Assembly (NCBI RefSeq): GCF_001552435.1
Contig: NZ_BCRE01000024.1
Coordinates: 1-32,692 of the forward strand
Source of the DNA: Kribbia dieselivorans NBRC 106261
GTDB taxonomy: Bacteria; Actinomycetota; Actinomycetes; Actinomycetales; Dermatophilaceae
DNA: 32,692 nucleotides
Reading direction: 5' to 3'
The first letter of the stretch is position 1. The number at the start of each line of letters is the position of its first letter. The notes under the pieces are model-generated. The model was not told the origin of the DNA, ran no database searches, and saw only the letters and a list, made by a program, of their open reading frames with translations. Shown piece by piece: positions 25,432 through 32,692 of the stretch. A program made the translations under genes and the position numbers.

Positions 25432-26492
25432 GGGATCACCGGTCTCCTCTCACCAGAGATGACGCGCTCTACGTGGAGAGTCTGAGGTCGACCATCATGA
25501 GCGTCCTTGTGGATGCGCTCCGCGGCCACACGAAGGTCGCCCTCCTCGGCATCCCACGGCACCGCAATCTGGGTGACTCCATGATCGCCGGTGGCACCCT
25601 GGCACTGCTGCGCAGGATGAACGTGGAGGTCGTTTACCTGTCAGACCTTGCGGGGCTTGATTTGAAGGTCTTGCATGCGCTTCCTCAGGACCTGCCTGTC
25701 CTGTTCCTCGGGGGAGGCAATCTTGGCGATCTGTACCCGTATGAGGAGGAGTCCCGGCTTCGGGTTATCGCCACGGACCCCGATCGCCGTTACGTCGTGC
25801 TGCCTCAGACCATTCACTTCGAGAACACTGACGCAGTCGAGCGGTCTGCCCGCGTCTACTCGTCGGCACCCGACCTCACACTGCTCGTGCGCGACCGACG
25901 CTCACAGGCATTCGCCGAGGAGGCCTTCCCCCATGTCGAGGCCGTCTGGTCACCCGACCACGCGCTCGGGTGGACGCCCACCGTTCGCCCGAGCCACATG
26001 CGACGGCCCCGCGTCGTGGCCAGGCGCGATGAAGAGGCCATGCATCAGGATCGAGATGCTCCAGCCGACGACTGGACGTGGAGTCGCCTGAACCACTTGG
26101 CATGGCGAGCTGCCACGGGGACGGGGTCAGTCGCGCGTCGCCTCCCCTCCACTGCGCCGACCGTATGGGTGGCGTCGAAGGCGGCGGCGTCTCAGACTGG
26201 CGTCAACCTGCGTGCCGCCGAGAAAATCGCCTCCAACAGCTCGGCCATCGCGACGAACAGACTCCATGCCCACATACTCAGTTGTCTCTCTGGGGTACCC
26301 AGTTTCGTGGCCGACAACTCCTACGGCAAGGTCAAGGGCATCTTCGACGAGTACTCAGGCGGGTTCACAACTGCCAACTGGTGCGAGGATTTGGATCAGG
26401 CCATTGCGCGGCTGCCCGGAACAGACACCCAAGCGAGTTCGGGCACGTCGCCCAATGTGAACCTCAACCCACCCGGCGCCCCAGCAGGGTAA
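25428..26492 (+). CDS. polysaccharide pyruvyl transferase
   Basis: The protein adds a pyruvate ketal from phosphoenolpyruvate to a sugar of a surface polymer, giving it negative charge. It is 354 aa long. Family signatures in order are GIPRHRNLGD (41-50), FLGGGNLGDLYP (93-104), VVLPQTIHF, the basic NRLHAHILSCL and VADNSYGKVKG. The ATG at 25428 overlaps the previous stop (ATGA) and has GAGGAG upstream. Its last 29 bases overlap the end of the convergent flippase gene. The charged modification is a good marker of an exported acidic polysaccharide. Family call is firm; the acceptor is unknown. Confidence 0.92.
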   Translation: MRDHRSPLTRDDALYVESLRSTIMSVLVDALRGHTKVALLGIPRHRNLGDSMIAGGTLALLRRMNVEVVYLSDLAGLDLKVLHALPQDLPVLFLGGGNLGDLYPYEEESRLRVIATDPDRRYVVLPQTIHFENTDAVERSARVYSSAPDLTLLVRDRRSQAFAEEAFPHVEAVWSPDHALGWTPTVRPSHMRRPRVVARRDEEAMHQDRDAPADDWTWSRLNHLAWRAATGTGSVARRLPSTAPTVWVASKAAASQTGVNLRAAEKIASNSSAIATNRLHAHILSCLSGVPSFVADNSYGKVKGIFDEYSGGFTTANWCEDLDQAIARLPGTDTQASSGTSPNVNLNPPGAPAG

Positions 26493-28074
26493 GCAGGTGT
26501 CCGCCTGGACCGCGGGCAATTCGGGGGACGGCCCGTCGGATGGCGTTCACATCCCCCATCGTCAAGCCCACCCGTGCAACAGCCAGAACCGACAGAAACA
26601 GCACCCCTCCAGCGACGCCCCCCAAAACAGCGGATGCCACCGCCGATAGACCGATGAGGCCCATTCCCCACCAGACCACCCAACCAACGAAGCCCCCGAC
26701 GCCAATTGGCAGAAGATCGGCGACCACGGATCGCGGCGAAACCCCTAGGGTCCTTACCTCGCCGCGCAACAGCGCGACCGTCTGGCCGAGCGTTCCGGCA
26801 ATGTTGCCGACGACTGCGCCCCAGATGCCAATGATGGGGATGAGTGGCACCATGAGACCGACGTTGAGCGCCAGCGAGATGACGCTGACGCGAAATAGTC
26901 GCGAGCCCTGTAATCTCGCCGCAACGAACGCCGACAGTGGCCCACCGAGAATGGAAATGGCACCTCCCATCGCCAATACCAGCATGACGGGCGATACCTC
27001 GGCGAATTCCGCCCCGTAGATTAGGGGAATGAGCAGCGCGAGCGAAGGCATGATCGTCGCCATCAGGGCCCCCGCGACCGTCGCAGCCGAGCGCAAGGTT
27101 CGCCCCAACGCCCGCCCGACGGCGCTCGGATCGACCTCGTGCAACCCCGACACCGCGGGGATGAGCGGTCCTATCAGTGCCTGAGCCGGACTGAACAAAT
27201 GCGCCGAGAGACCGTAGGCCAACGCGAAGATTCCCGCCGCGTGCTCGGCAGACATCCACGTTAGCACCGCCACTTCCGACCGATTCGACAGCAGAGAGCC
27301 GACCAGTCCTGCAGCGGCGGTGGGTAGCGCGAACCGCCAGAAGCCCTCCGGGAATCCCCATGGGAACGTCGGCCTCAAGACAGCACGACGATACCAAGGC
27401 GAGATCAAGACCATCGCGGTGCCCGCGCCCAACGCCCCGACGATGATCCGTGCCGCCCAGATGCTGTCGGACGTGCCCACCGTCACGGCCGCTAGCACCA
27501 CTGCTACCTGCGTCAGCAGGTTGATCACCAAGGCATTCTTGGCGCCCCCAGCCGTCTTGTTCTCGATTCCCAGACACGTGGCTGCCCCGGCAAAAAAAGC
27601 CGAGACCCAGATGCCGAACACCACCGCCAGCACGAGGAGCACCCAGTCCACCCTGACGAGTGCCACCACCACAACAGTCATGATCGGGGCAGCCACCATG
27701 AGACGAAAGCCTTGCGATTTGGATAGCAACGACTGGACTTCGGTTCGGCGGCCAGCCGAGTGCGCCTTAGCCCCGAACTGCAAGGTGCCCGAGCCAACCC
27801 CCATCCCTGCGATCGACCCCGCGAGGCCGATGATCATCGTGAGATAGGCCAATCGACCGTAGTCGACCACGCCCAGAACCCGCGCCAGGAGGATGTTGAC
27901 CAGAAAGCCAACACCAACCCCAAAGATGACGTTGACTAGGGTCCACGACGCCCCATGTATCGCTCGATCCTGCAACTCACCCCGACTCAGCGGCGCCGGT
28001 CCGTCAGGATTCTTGGGGTCGATCGGCTGGGGCGTCCCGGAAGGCGCGTCCCCGTCACTGCCGGCGCTGGTCAT
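26464..28074 (-). CDS. Wzx-like polysaccharide flippase (MOP superfamily)
   Basis: This 536-aa membrane protein of the polysaccharide-transporter/MOP type has about fourteen hydrophobic segments. Its N-terminus (about 40 residues, Pro/Asp-rich) is cytoplasmic. The first segments carry ASWTLVNVIFGVGVGFLVNILLAR-type sequence at about residues 43-66, and the RVLGVVDYGRLAYLTMIIG block is typical of flippases. It should move lipid-linked repeat units across the membrane. The start overlaps the manC stop (ATGA), forming a two-gene leftward operon. The 3' end overlaps the convergent pyruvyl transferase by 29 bases. No Wzy polymerase is seen in the window. Confidence 0.9.
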   Translation of the reverse strand: MTSAGSDGDAPSGTPQPIDPKNPDGPAPLSRGELQDRAIHGASWTLVNVIFGVGVGFLVNILLARVLGVVDYGRLAYLTMIIGLAGSIAGMGVGSGTLQFGAKAHSAGRRTEVQSLLSKSQGFRLMVAAPIMTVVVVALVRVDWVLLVLAVVFGIWVSAFFAGAATCLGIENKTAGGAKNALVINLLTQVAVVLAAVTVGTSDSIWAARIIVGALGAGTAMVLISPWYRRAVLRPTFPWGFPEGFWRFALPTAAAGLVGSLLSNRSEVAVLTWMSAEHAAGIFALAYGLSAHLFSPAQALIGPLIPAVSGLHEVDPSAVGRALGRTLRSAATVAGALMATIMPSLALLIPLIYGAEFAEVSPVMLVLAMGGAISILGGPLSAFVAARLQGSRLFRVSVISLALNVGLMVPLIPIIGIWGAVVGNIAGTLGQTVALLRGEVRTLGVSPRSVVADLLPIGVGGFVGWVVWWGMGLIGLSAVASAVLGGVAGGVLFLSVLAVARVGLTMGDVNAIRRAVPRIARGPGGHLLTLLGRRVG

Positions 28075-29153
28075 ACGAGGTCGGCCCGTCCCGACTCCTT
28101 GAGTGCGGTCACGACCTTCTTCACATTTTGTGCCTGCGCTCTAGTCGTGACGAGCAGCGCATCAGGGGTGTCCACCACGACCACGTCCTCCAGTCCGACC
28201 ACGGCCACCAAGCGCCCACCCTGCGGCGCGATGAAGCCCGTTGCGTCGACAACCCGCACGGCAGCGCGGTCACCCAAGACCGTCACGCCGTCGACCGTGT
28301 CGGCCACAAGGTCGCCGAGCGAGGCGAAGTCACCCACGTCGTCCCACGAGAAGGCGCCGTCCACCACGGCGACCCGGCCGATGTCGGCCGCTGGTTCGGC
28401 CACGGCATGGTCGATGGCGATCTTCTCCAGCGTCGGCCACGTCTCGGCCAACGAATCCGGTTGAGCGGCCAACGACCGCAGGCCAGCGGCCAACTGCGGG
28501 TGCCACTTGGCGAGGAGGTCAAGCAGCACCCCGGCCTTGACCACGAACATGCCCGCGTTCCACCGAAACTCCCCGGTGGCCAAATAGCGAGCGGCCCGCT
28601 CGGCGTTCGGCTTCTCGACGAACTGGCGGACTCGGCGCGCACGCAGGCCCTTGATCGTCGGCCCCTCTTGGATGTAGCCGAACCCGGTCGACGGGAAGGT
28701 CGGCTCGATGCCAATCGTCACCAAATAGTCCTTGCGGGCTGCCTCCACGGCCGCTCCGACCGCAGAGTGGAAGGCTTCGAGGTCGGTGATGATGTGGTCC
28801 GCGGCGAACGACCCCATGATCGTGTCCGGATCGCGGGCCTCCAGCACGGCCGCAGCCCACCCGATGGCGGCCATGGAGTCCCGGGGGCTCGGCTCAGCCA
28901 ACACATGCCGAATGTGGGGCAGTTGGTCCCGCACCGCCGCCTCATGTGCCGCACCCGTCACCACCATGGTATTGCTGCCAACCAGTGGCTCGAGCCGATC
29001 GACGGTGGACTGGATCAGGGTCCGACCAGTCCCCGTGAGGTCGTGGAGGAACTTCGGTGACCCGGCCCGGCTCAGCGGCCACAATCGCGTGCCGGCGCCG
29101 CCGGCAGGCACGACGGCCCAGAAGGAGTCGAGTGGTGGGGTCTGATCAGCCAT
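28071..29153 (-). CDS. manC: mannose-1-phosphate guanylyltransferase
   Basis: The enzyme makes GDP-mannose from mannose-1-phosphate and GTP. The 360-aa protein has the nucleotidyltransferase signature GGAGTRLWPLSR at 18-29 with PKFL after it, GFGYIQEG, FVEKPNAE and a central WNAGMFV. It lacks the C-terminal cupin isomerase domain of bifunctional forms. ATG 29153 is chosen over TTG 29189 because the fold begins there and TACCGT sits six bases upstream. It supplies the sugar donor for the mannosyltransferase at 29327, from which it is divergent, and is co-transcribed with the flippase. Confidence 0.93.
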   Translation of the reverse strand: MADQTPPLDSFWAVVPAGGAGTRLWPLSRAGSPKFLHDLTGTGRTLIQSTVDRLEPLVGSNTMVVTGAAHEAAVRDQLPHIRHVLAEPSPRDSMAAIGWAAAVLEARDPDTIMGSFAADHIITDLEAFHSAVGAAVEAARKDYLVTIGIEPTFPSTGFGYIQEGPTIKGLRARRVRQFVEKPNAERAARYLATGEFRWNAGMFVVKAGVLLDLLAKWHPQLAAGLRSLAAQPDSLAETWPTLEKIAIDHAVAEPAADIGRVAVVDGAFSWDDVGDFASLGDLVADTVDGVTVLGDRAAVRVVDATGFIAPQGGRLVAVVGLEDVVVVDTPDALLVTTRAQAQNVKKVVTALKESGRADLV

Positions 29154-29159
29154 GGACAG

Positions 29160-29165
29160 ACGGTA
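29160..29165 (-). promoter_or_regulatory. -10 hexamer of manC
   Basis: On the minus strand TACCGT is followed by exactly six bases (CTGTCC) and the ATG at 29153. The layout is that of a leaderless promoter; no Shine-Dalgarno is visible before this ATG. Confidence 0.45.
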
Positions 29166-29200
29166 ACGAGCGAATGGCCCACTCACCAAAGAAGCCCGAC

Positions 29201-29216
29201 CAGTGACGGATCACTG
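29201..29216. promoter_or_regulatory. inverted repeat CAGTGA-CGGA-TCACTG
   Basis: A perfect 6-base inverted repeat with a 4-base centre lies in the manC/29327 divergent region, about 50 bases from the manC start. It could be an operator shared by both genes. No regulator is assigned. Confidence 0.4.
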
Positions 29217-29242
29217 ATGCCACGGCGAGCCGCCGGAGCCGA

Positions 29243-29275
29243 GTTCACCGATTGGTCACCTAGATGTCACCTGAC
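29243..29275 (+). promoter_or_regulatory. PHO-box-like direct repeats, 11-base period
   Basis: Three units start at 29243, 29254 and 29265: GTTCACC, GGTCACC and TGTCACC, each followed by four spacer bases. The period is exactly 11. Streptomyces PhoP boxes are built from 11-base direct units with a GTTCACC core. The array ends about 50 bases before GTG 29327, and a TAGCCA at 29289-29294 lies where a weak -10 could be. The match is by eye and two units are imperfect. Confidence 0.4.
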
Positions 29276-29326
29276 ACACCCCTCCAAGTAGCCAAGATGC
29301 ACCGCAACGAGGGAAGATGGGGCACC

Positions 29327-30502
29327 GTGCGTGTAGCCATGGTGACGGAGTCATTCCTGCCGAGCCTCAACGGCGTGACGACCTCGGTCTGTCGCGTCGC
29401 TGAGTGCCTGCGTCAGCAGGGGCACAAGGCGCTCATCATCGCGCCCTCCCCTGCCCCCACCTCATTCGCCGGTCACCCCGTCCGAGCGGTCCCAGCCGTC
29501 CCTGTACGCGGCTTCAATGCGGGCGTGCCGACCAACACCATGATCCGTGCACTGCGCGACTTCAAGCCTGACGTCATGCACGTCGCCTCCCCCTTCCTGA
29601 TCGGCGCGCGCGGCCTGCATGTGGCCCAGGACATGGGCATCCCGACGGTGGCCATCTACCAGACCGACATGCCCAGTTATGTCGAGCAGCACGGTCCGGG
29701 TGCGATCGGCCGCGGAGCCGCGGAGATCGTCTGGCACTGGGTCCGGCGGATGCACTCGCAAGCGAACCTCACTCTGGCGCCCAGCCAGCCGACCCTCGAC
29801 GAGCTGCGCATGCACGGCGTTCCCCGGACCGCGCTCTGGGGTCGCGGTGTCGACACCGGCCTCTTCCACCCGGAGTGGCGTGACGAGGCCGGGAGCGTTG
29901 CCCTGCGGGAGACCTTGGCCCCCAACGGCGAGGTTCTTCTCGGCTACGTCGGTCGATTGGCGCCCGAGAAGGAACTCCACCGGCTCGTCGAGGTCGCCTC
30001 GATTCCCCACACGCGACTGGTCCTCGTCGGTGAGGGCCCCAGCCGCGCGGACATCGGCGCACTCCTGAGCGAGGCCGTGGCCTCCCGCACCGGCCGACCG
30101 AACCTGCCTCCGGTCTTCCTTGGCCGGCGGAGCGGCGATGACCTGGCCCGTGCCTACGGCGCCATGGACATCTTCGTGCACACCGGCACGAAGGAGACCT
30201 TCGGCCAGACGCTCCAGGAGGCCGCGGCGATGGGCCTGCCGGTCGTCGCCCCCGCCCGCGGCGGTCCGGTGGACCTGGTCGACCACGGGCGCACCGGCCA
30301 CCTCTTCGACCCGGACGTCGCCGGTGACCTGCACCGCATGACCGCCCCGATTGTCGAGGACCCGGTACTGAGGACCTCCATGGGTGCTGCTGGCATGGCC
30401 CGGGTGCGCGAACGATCGTGGAACGCCCTGACGGAACAACTCCTGGAGCACTATCGTTCCGTCGCTGATGCGCCAGCTCTGGCCCGTCGCTCAGTCGCCT
30501 GA
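29327..30502 (+). CDS. GDP-mannose-dependent mannosyltransferase, MgtA/PimB'-like (GT4)
   Basis: This 391-aa GT-B transferase opens with the family hallmark RVAMVTESFLPSLNGVTTSV, shared with the MgtA/PimB' mannosyl- and glucuronosyl-transferases of actinobacteria. The donor domain has GYVGRLAPEKEL and the ETFGQTLQEAAAMGLP segment with the EX7E motif (ETFGQTLQE). Known relatives transfer mannose from GDP-mannose to membrane glycolipid. The divergent manC fits that donor. GTG 29327 is chosen because the fold starts there and GAGGGAAG lies upstream; ATG 29264 and ATG 29297 would add 21 or 10 residues. PHO-box-like repeats upstream hint at phosphate control. Confidence 0.87.
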   Translation: MRVAMVTESFLPSLNGVTTSVCRVAECLRQQGHKALIIAPSPAPTSFAGHPVRAVPAVPVRGFNAGVPTNTMIRALRDFKPDVMHVASPFLIGARGLHVAQDMGIPTVAIYQTDMPSYVEQHGPGAIGRGAAEIVWHWVRRMHSQANLTLAPSQPTLDELRMHGVPRTALWGRGVDTGLFHPEWRDEAGSVALRETLAPNGEVLLGYVGRLAPEKELHRLVEVASIPHTRLVLVGEGPSRADIGALLSEAVASRTGRPNLPPVFLGRRSGDDLARAYGAMDIFVHTGTKETFGQTLQEAAAMGLPVVAPARGGPVDLVDHGRTGHLFDPDVAGDLHRMTAPIVEDPVLRTSMGAAGMARVRERSWNALTEQLLEHYRSVADAPALARRSVA

Positions 30503-30545
30503 TCGCCCGACGAGGAGAAGTAGGTGGGTGGCCGCCTCTCATCGA

Positions 30546-30551
30546 TACCCT
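30546..30551 (+). promoter_or_regulatory. -10 hexamer of the 30559 glycosyltransferase
   Basis: TACCCT, preceded by GA, ends seven bases before the ATG at 30559 and fits a leaderless start. No Shine-Dalgarno is visible in the seven bases. Confidence 0.45.
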
Positions 30552-30558
30552 TTGCAGC

Positions 30559-31461
30559 ATGAGTGCTGACCCTCGAGTGACCGCCATCATCCCCGCCTAC
30601 AACCCTGGCCCCTTCTTGGAGCGATCGCTGGCGAGCGTTCTTGCACAGGAGAACGTAGACCTCGATGTAGTGGTTGTTGATGATGGTTCGAGCGAGGACA
30701 TCTCCCAAGTCCCTGGGCTGGACGACCCGCGTGTGCGATTCCTGCGGCAGGAGAATCGGGGCGTTTCAGCGGCGCGAAACCTGGCTGTGGCGCTTACCGA
30801 TGCCGAGTACGTCGCGTTCCTTGACCAAGACGACGAGTGGTCCAGTCGGACGAAGATCGCGCAACAACTCGATGTCGCCCGCGACAATCCAGATGCCTCC
30901 TTCGTGCACGCTGGCTTCACGTGGGTTCTACCGAATCAAGAGGTCGATGCGTCTCGCCCCAGCCCCGTCACCTACGAAACAAGTTTGGCTGGCAGCGGTT
31001 ACGTCTGCCTGTCAAGCCTCCTCGTTCAGCGGGTTAGATACATTGTGGTGGGAGGTCACGACATCGCCTTGGCTCAACAGCAGGATTGGGACCTAGTCCT
31101 CAAGTTACTTAAGGTCTTTGGGCCCGCCGCCCACGTTTCTGGTGCAATGGTGCGATATCACGTCCACGGGGGAAACGCCTCAAATAACTACGCAAAGGCA
31201 GCACAGGAGTCCAACGAGGTATACGACCGGAACATCGCGTCCGATCGAACCGGAACAATCGGCCCATACGCCGCTTCTGGTAGACGGTCAGCAAACCGCC
31301 TCTACGCAAGCAAGGCGATCGATGCTGCACGAGAGTCCCTACGGGCCCGGGATCTAACGGCAACCGCCCGGCACCTGGTCGAGGCGGGCCGCATCACTCC
31401 GAGCGCAGTACCGGCGGCGCTCAAGGCCACCGCGTCCCGGCGTCTGGGAAGAGGCGCCTGA
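30559..31461 (+). CDS. glycosyltransferase family 2
   Basis: This 300-aa GT-A transferase has VTAIIPAYNP at 7-16, DDGSSED at 41-47, the NRGVSAARN block, the metal motif DQDDEW at 89-94 and QQDWDLVLKLL as the catalytic region. The C-terminal helix bundle has no motif. Codon use differs from the neighbours: TTA, CTA, AGA, TCA, AAT and GCA codons are common in its second half, around 31030-31200. That suggests a later acquisition. It follows the mannosyltransferase by 56 bases but has its own -10 hexamer. Donor and acceptor unknown. Confidence 0.9.
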   Translation: MSADPRVTAIIPAYNPGPFLERSLASVLAQENVDLDVVVVDDGSSEDISQVPGLDDPRVRFLRQENRGVSAARNLAVALTDAEYVAFLDQDDEWSSRTKIAQQLDVARDNPDASFVHAGFTWVLPNQEVDASRPSPVTYETSLAGSGYVCLSSLLVQRVRYIVVGGHDIALAQQQDWDLVLKLLKVFGPAAHVSGAMVRYHVHGGNASNNYAKAAQESNEVYDRNIASDRTGTIGPYAASGRRSANRLYASKAIDAARESLRARDLTATARHLVEAGRITPSAVPAALKATASRRLGRGA

Positions 31462-31560
31462 CACGAGTCTCCTCAACGCGGCTCGTTCAGCCTCACGCAA
31501 TCACCAGGCCCAAGCGTCATGAAGACTCGGCTAACGCGCCGACGCCAACACTCTCGGAAC

Positions 31561-31573
31561 GCTCCGTGGGAGC
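31561..31573. other. small hairpin GCTCC-GTG-GGAGC upstream of the carboxypeptidase gene
   Basis: A perfect 5-base stem with a 3-base loop lies 20 bases before the GTG at 31594. It has no T-run. It could be an operator or the end of the upstream transcript. The remaining bases of 31462-31593 show nothing else clear. Confidence 0.25.
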
Positions 31574-31593
31574 ACGTGGCAAGATGTGCCCTC

Positions 31594-32692
31594 GTGCCAT
31601 CGCCTTACCCGCGCCGACTGCTGTGGCTCCCAGCGGCGCTGACTGCAGCCGCCCTCACGGTGGGCGGTCCCACGGCGCATGCTGCGCCATCTCCGAAGCC
31701 GAGCCTGCCCCGCCCCCAGGTGACCGTGAGCCGCTACGACGCGCTCGGTGGCCCCAAGATGGCCGCGCACGGCGTGGTGAAGGACGCGCGGGCCACCACT
31801 CCCCCGGCCGTGCGCAACGTCTCGTGGCTCATCGCCGATCTCGACTCGGGTGAAGTACTCGCCGCCAAGGCCCCGCATGCGAAACTACGACCGGCCAGCA
31901 CGCTCAAGACCCTGACTGCCCTGACCCTCATTCCACAGATCTCCCCGAAGTCGAGCCACCGCATCACCGATGCGGACTCGCAGGCCGAGGGCACGCGGGT
32001 CGGGCTCGTCCCCGGCGCCCGGTACACCGGTGACGAACTCTTCAACGCGCTGCTCCTGTCGTCGGGCAACGACGCCGCCTATGCGCTGGCCCGCGTCGGC
32101 GGCGGCCGCGACACGGTCCTGCGTGAGATGAACGCCCAGGCGCGCCGCCTCGGCGCCTGGGACACCCACGCCGCAGACCCCGCCGGGCTCGATGCGCCGG
32201 CCCAGTACTCCAGCGCCTACGACCTCGCCCTCATCGGGCGGGAGGCGATGAAGAACACGCGCTTCCGCACCTACGTCGCCCGCAAGAACGCCACGCTCCC
32301 AGGCGTCAAGCGCGGCGCCACGCGCACCCGTTTCGAGATCAGCAACCACAACGCGGTGCTGTACAACTACCCCGGCGCGATCGGTGTCAAGAACGGGTAC
32401 ACGACCAAAGCCAACCACACGCTCATCTCGGCGGTGCGCCGCAACGGCCGCACCCTGATCATCACCCAGATGTACGGCCTGCAAGGCGGTTGGCGCCCCA
32501 CCGCGGCCCTCTATGACTGGGCCTTCGCCAACATCGACCGGCTCAGCCCCGTGGGGCACCTCGTGTCGCCGGCAGAGGCGCAGCGGATCGCCGCGAGTCG
32601 CACGACGTCACGCGAGCGCAGCCGCACGACCGAGCCCACTCCTCGCGCGACGGCGCAGCCGACGGCCTCAGCGGCGCCGGTCGCCACGCCGG
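31594..32692 (+). CDS. secreted D-alanyl-D-alanine carboxypeptidase (S11), 3' end cut by window
   Basis: This penicillin-binding-type serine peptidase trims the peptidoglycan stem. The visible 366 residues have no stop before the window ends. A signal peptide covers residues 1-30 (basic start, hydrophobic core, AHA cleavage site). The SxxK motif is Ser102-Thr-Leu-Lys105 and SGN is at 157-159. The third motif reads Lys266-Asn-Gly rather than the usual KTG. From about residue 330 the chain becomes Thr/Arg/Ala/Pro-rich, a disordered wall-side tail. The GTG start at 31594 opens directly into the signal peptide. Its Shine-Dalgarno is not obvious. Placed beside the surface polymer locus, it fits cell-wall work. 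Confidence 0.88.
   Translation, partial: MPSPYPRRLLWLPAALTAAALTVGGPTAHAAPSPKPSLPRPQVTVSRYDALGGPKMAAHGVVKDARATTPPAVRNVSWLIADLDSGEVLAAKAPHAKLRPASTLKTLTALTLIPQISPKSSHRITDADSQAEGTRVGLVPGARYTGDELFNALLLSSGNDAAYALARVGGGRDTVLREMNAQARRLGAWDTHAADPAGLDAPAQYSSAYDLALIGREAMKNTRFRTYVARKNATLPGVKRGATRTRFEISNHNAVLYNYPGAIGVKNGYTTKANHTLISAVRRNGRTLIITQMYGLQGGWRPTAALYDWAFANIDRLSPVGHLVSPAEAQRIAASRTTSRERSRTTEPTPRATAQPTASAAPVATP

Noticed and set aside
1-32692. tRNA, rRNA, CRISPR array, insertion sequence or prophage
   Set aside because: No cloverleaf-like stretch, spaced identical repeats, transposase or integrase gene was seen on either strand by eye.

Overview
The window is high-GC DNA with GTG starts, many 1- to 10-base start/stop overlaps and TANNNT -10 elements close to start codons. 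This points to an actinomycete (Actinomycetota, most likely Micrococcales or a relative). The block of quinone reductase, purine nucleoside phosphorylase, phosphosugar mutase, deoC, add, deoA and cdd recalls the mycobacterial lpdA-deoD-pmmB-add-deoA-cdd neighbourhood. That family-level resemblance is from memory, not from a search.

Layout. (1) 53-8480 is a nucleoside and deoxynucleoside salvage island. punA and a PGM2-type phosphosugar mutase are on +, deoC is on +, and an overlapping operon cdd-deoA-add is on -. A flavoprotein quinone reductase and a PH-like membrane protein lie beside them. Together the genes can deaminate (deoxy)adenosine and (deoxy)cytidine, phosphorolyse nucleosides, isomerise pentose-1-phosphate and cleave deoxyribose-5-phosphate. 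No classical deoB is present; the mutase probably fills that step. (2) 8611-10282 is a two-gene module: an XRE-HTH/ImmA-IrrE-type metallopeptidase overlapping a PIN-like nuclease by 8 bases, a probable toxin-antitoxin-like or stress module. (3) 10293-11498 is an M20 amidohydrolase. (4) 11545-18052 is a small catabolic/uptake locus: a tripartite TRAP transporter (dctPQM), an IclR regulator, an MFS permease and a CaiB/BaiF CoA-transferase. The TRAP promoter is well formed and is followed by a perfect 16-bp palindrome that looks like an IclR operator. (5) 18112-21087 holds a Ddn-like deazaflavin-dependent reductase and an ABC-2 exporter pair. (6) 21097-31461 is a cell-surface polysaccharide locus. 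It has six glycosyltransferases, a polysaccharide pyruvyl transferase, a Wzx-like flippase and mannose-1-phosphate guanylyltransferase. (7) 31594 to the window end is a secreted D,D-carboxypeptidase-like protein cut by the window edge.

The points most worth a second look are non-coding or organisational. The only gene-free stretch over 300 bases (23249-23557) holds two elaborate stem-loops and a Shine-Dalgarno that a third could pair with, so it may be a cis-regulatory RNA leader for a glycosyltransferase operon. Upstream of the mannosyltransferase at 29327 there are three (T/G)TCACC units at an exact 11-base period, resembling a Streptomyces-type PHO box. At least eight genes have a TANNNT hexamer 6-9 bases before the start codon, suggesting leaderless transcription. 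The XRE-peptidase/PIN pair is the best candidate for an under-described system. No rRNA, tRNA, CRISPR array, insertion sequence or phage gene was seen.
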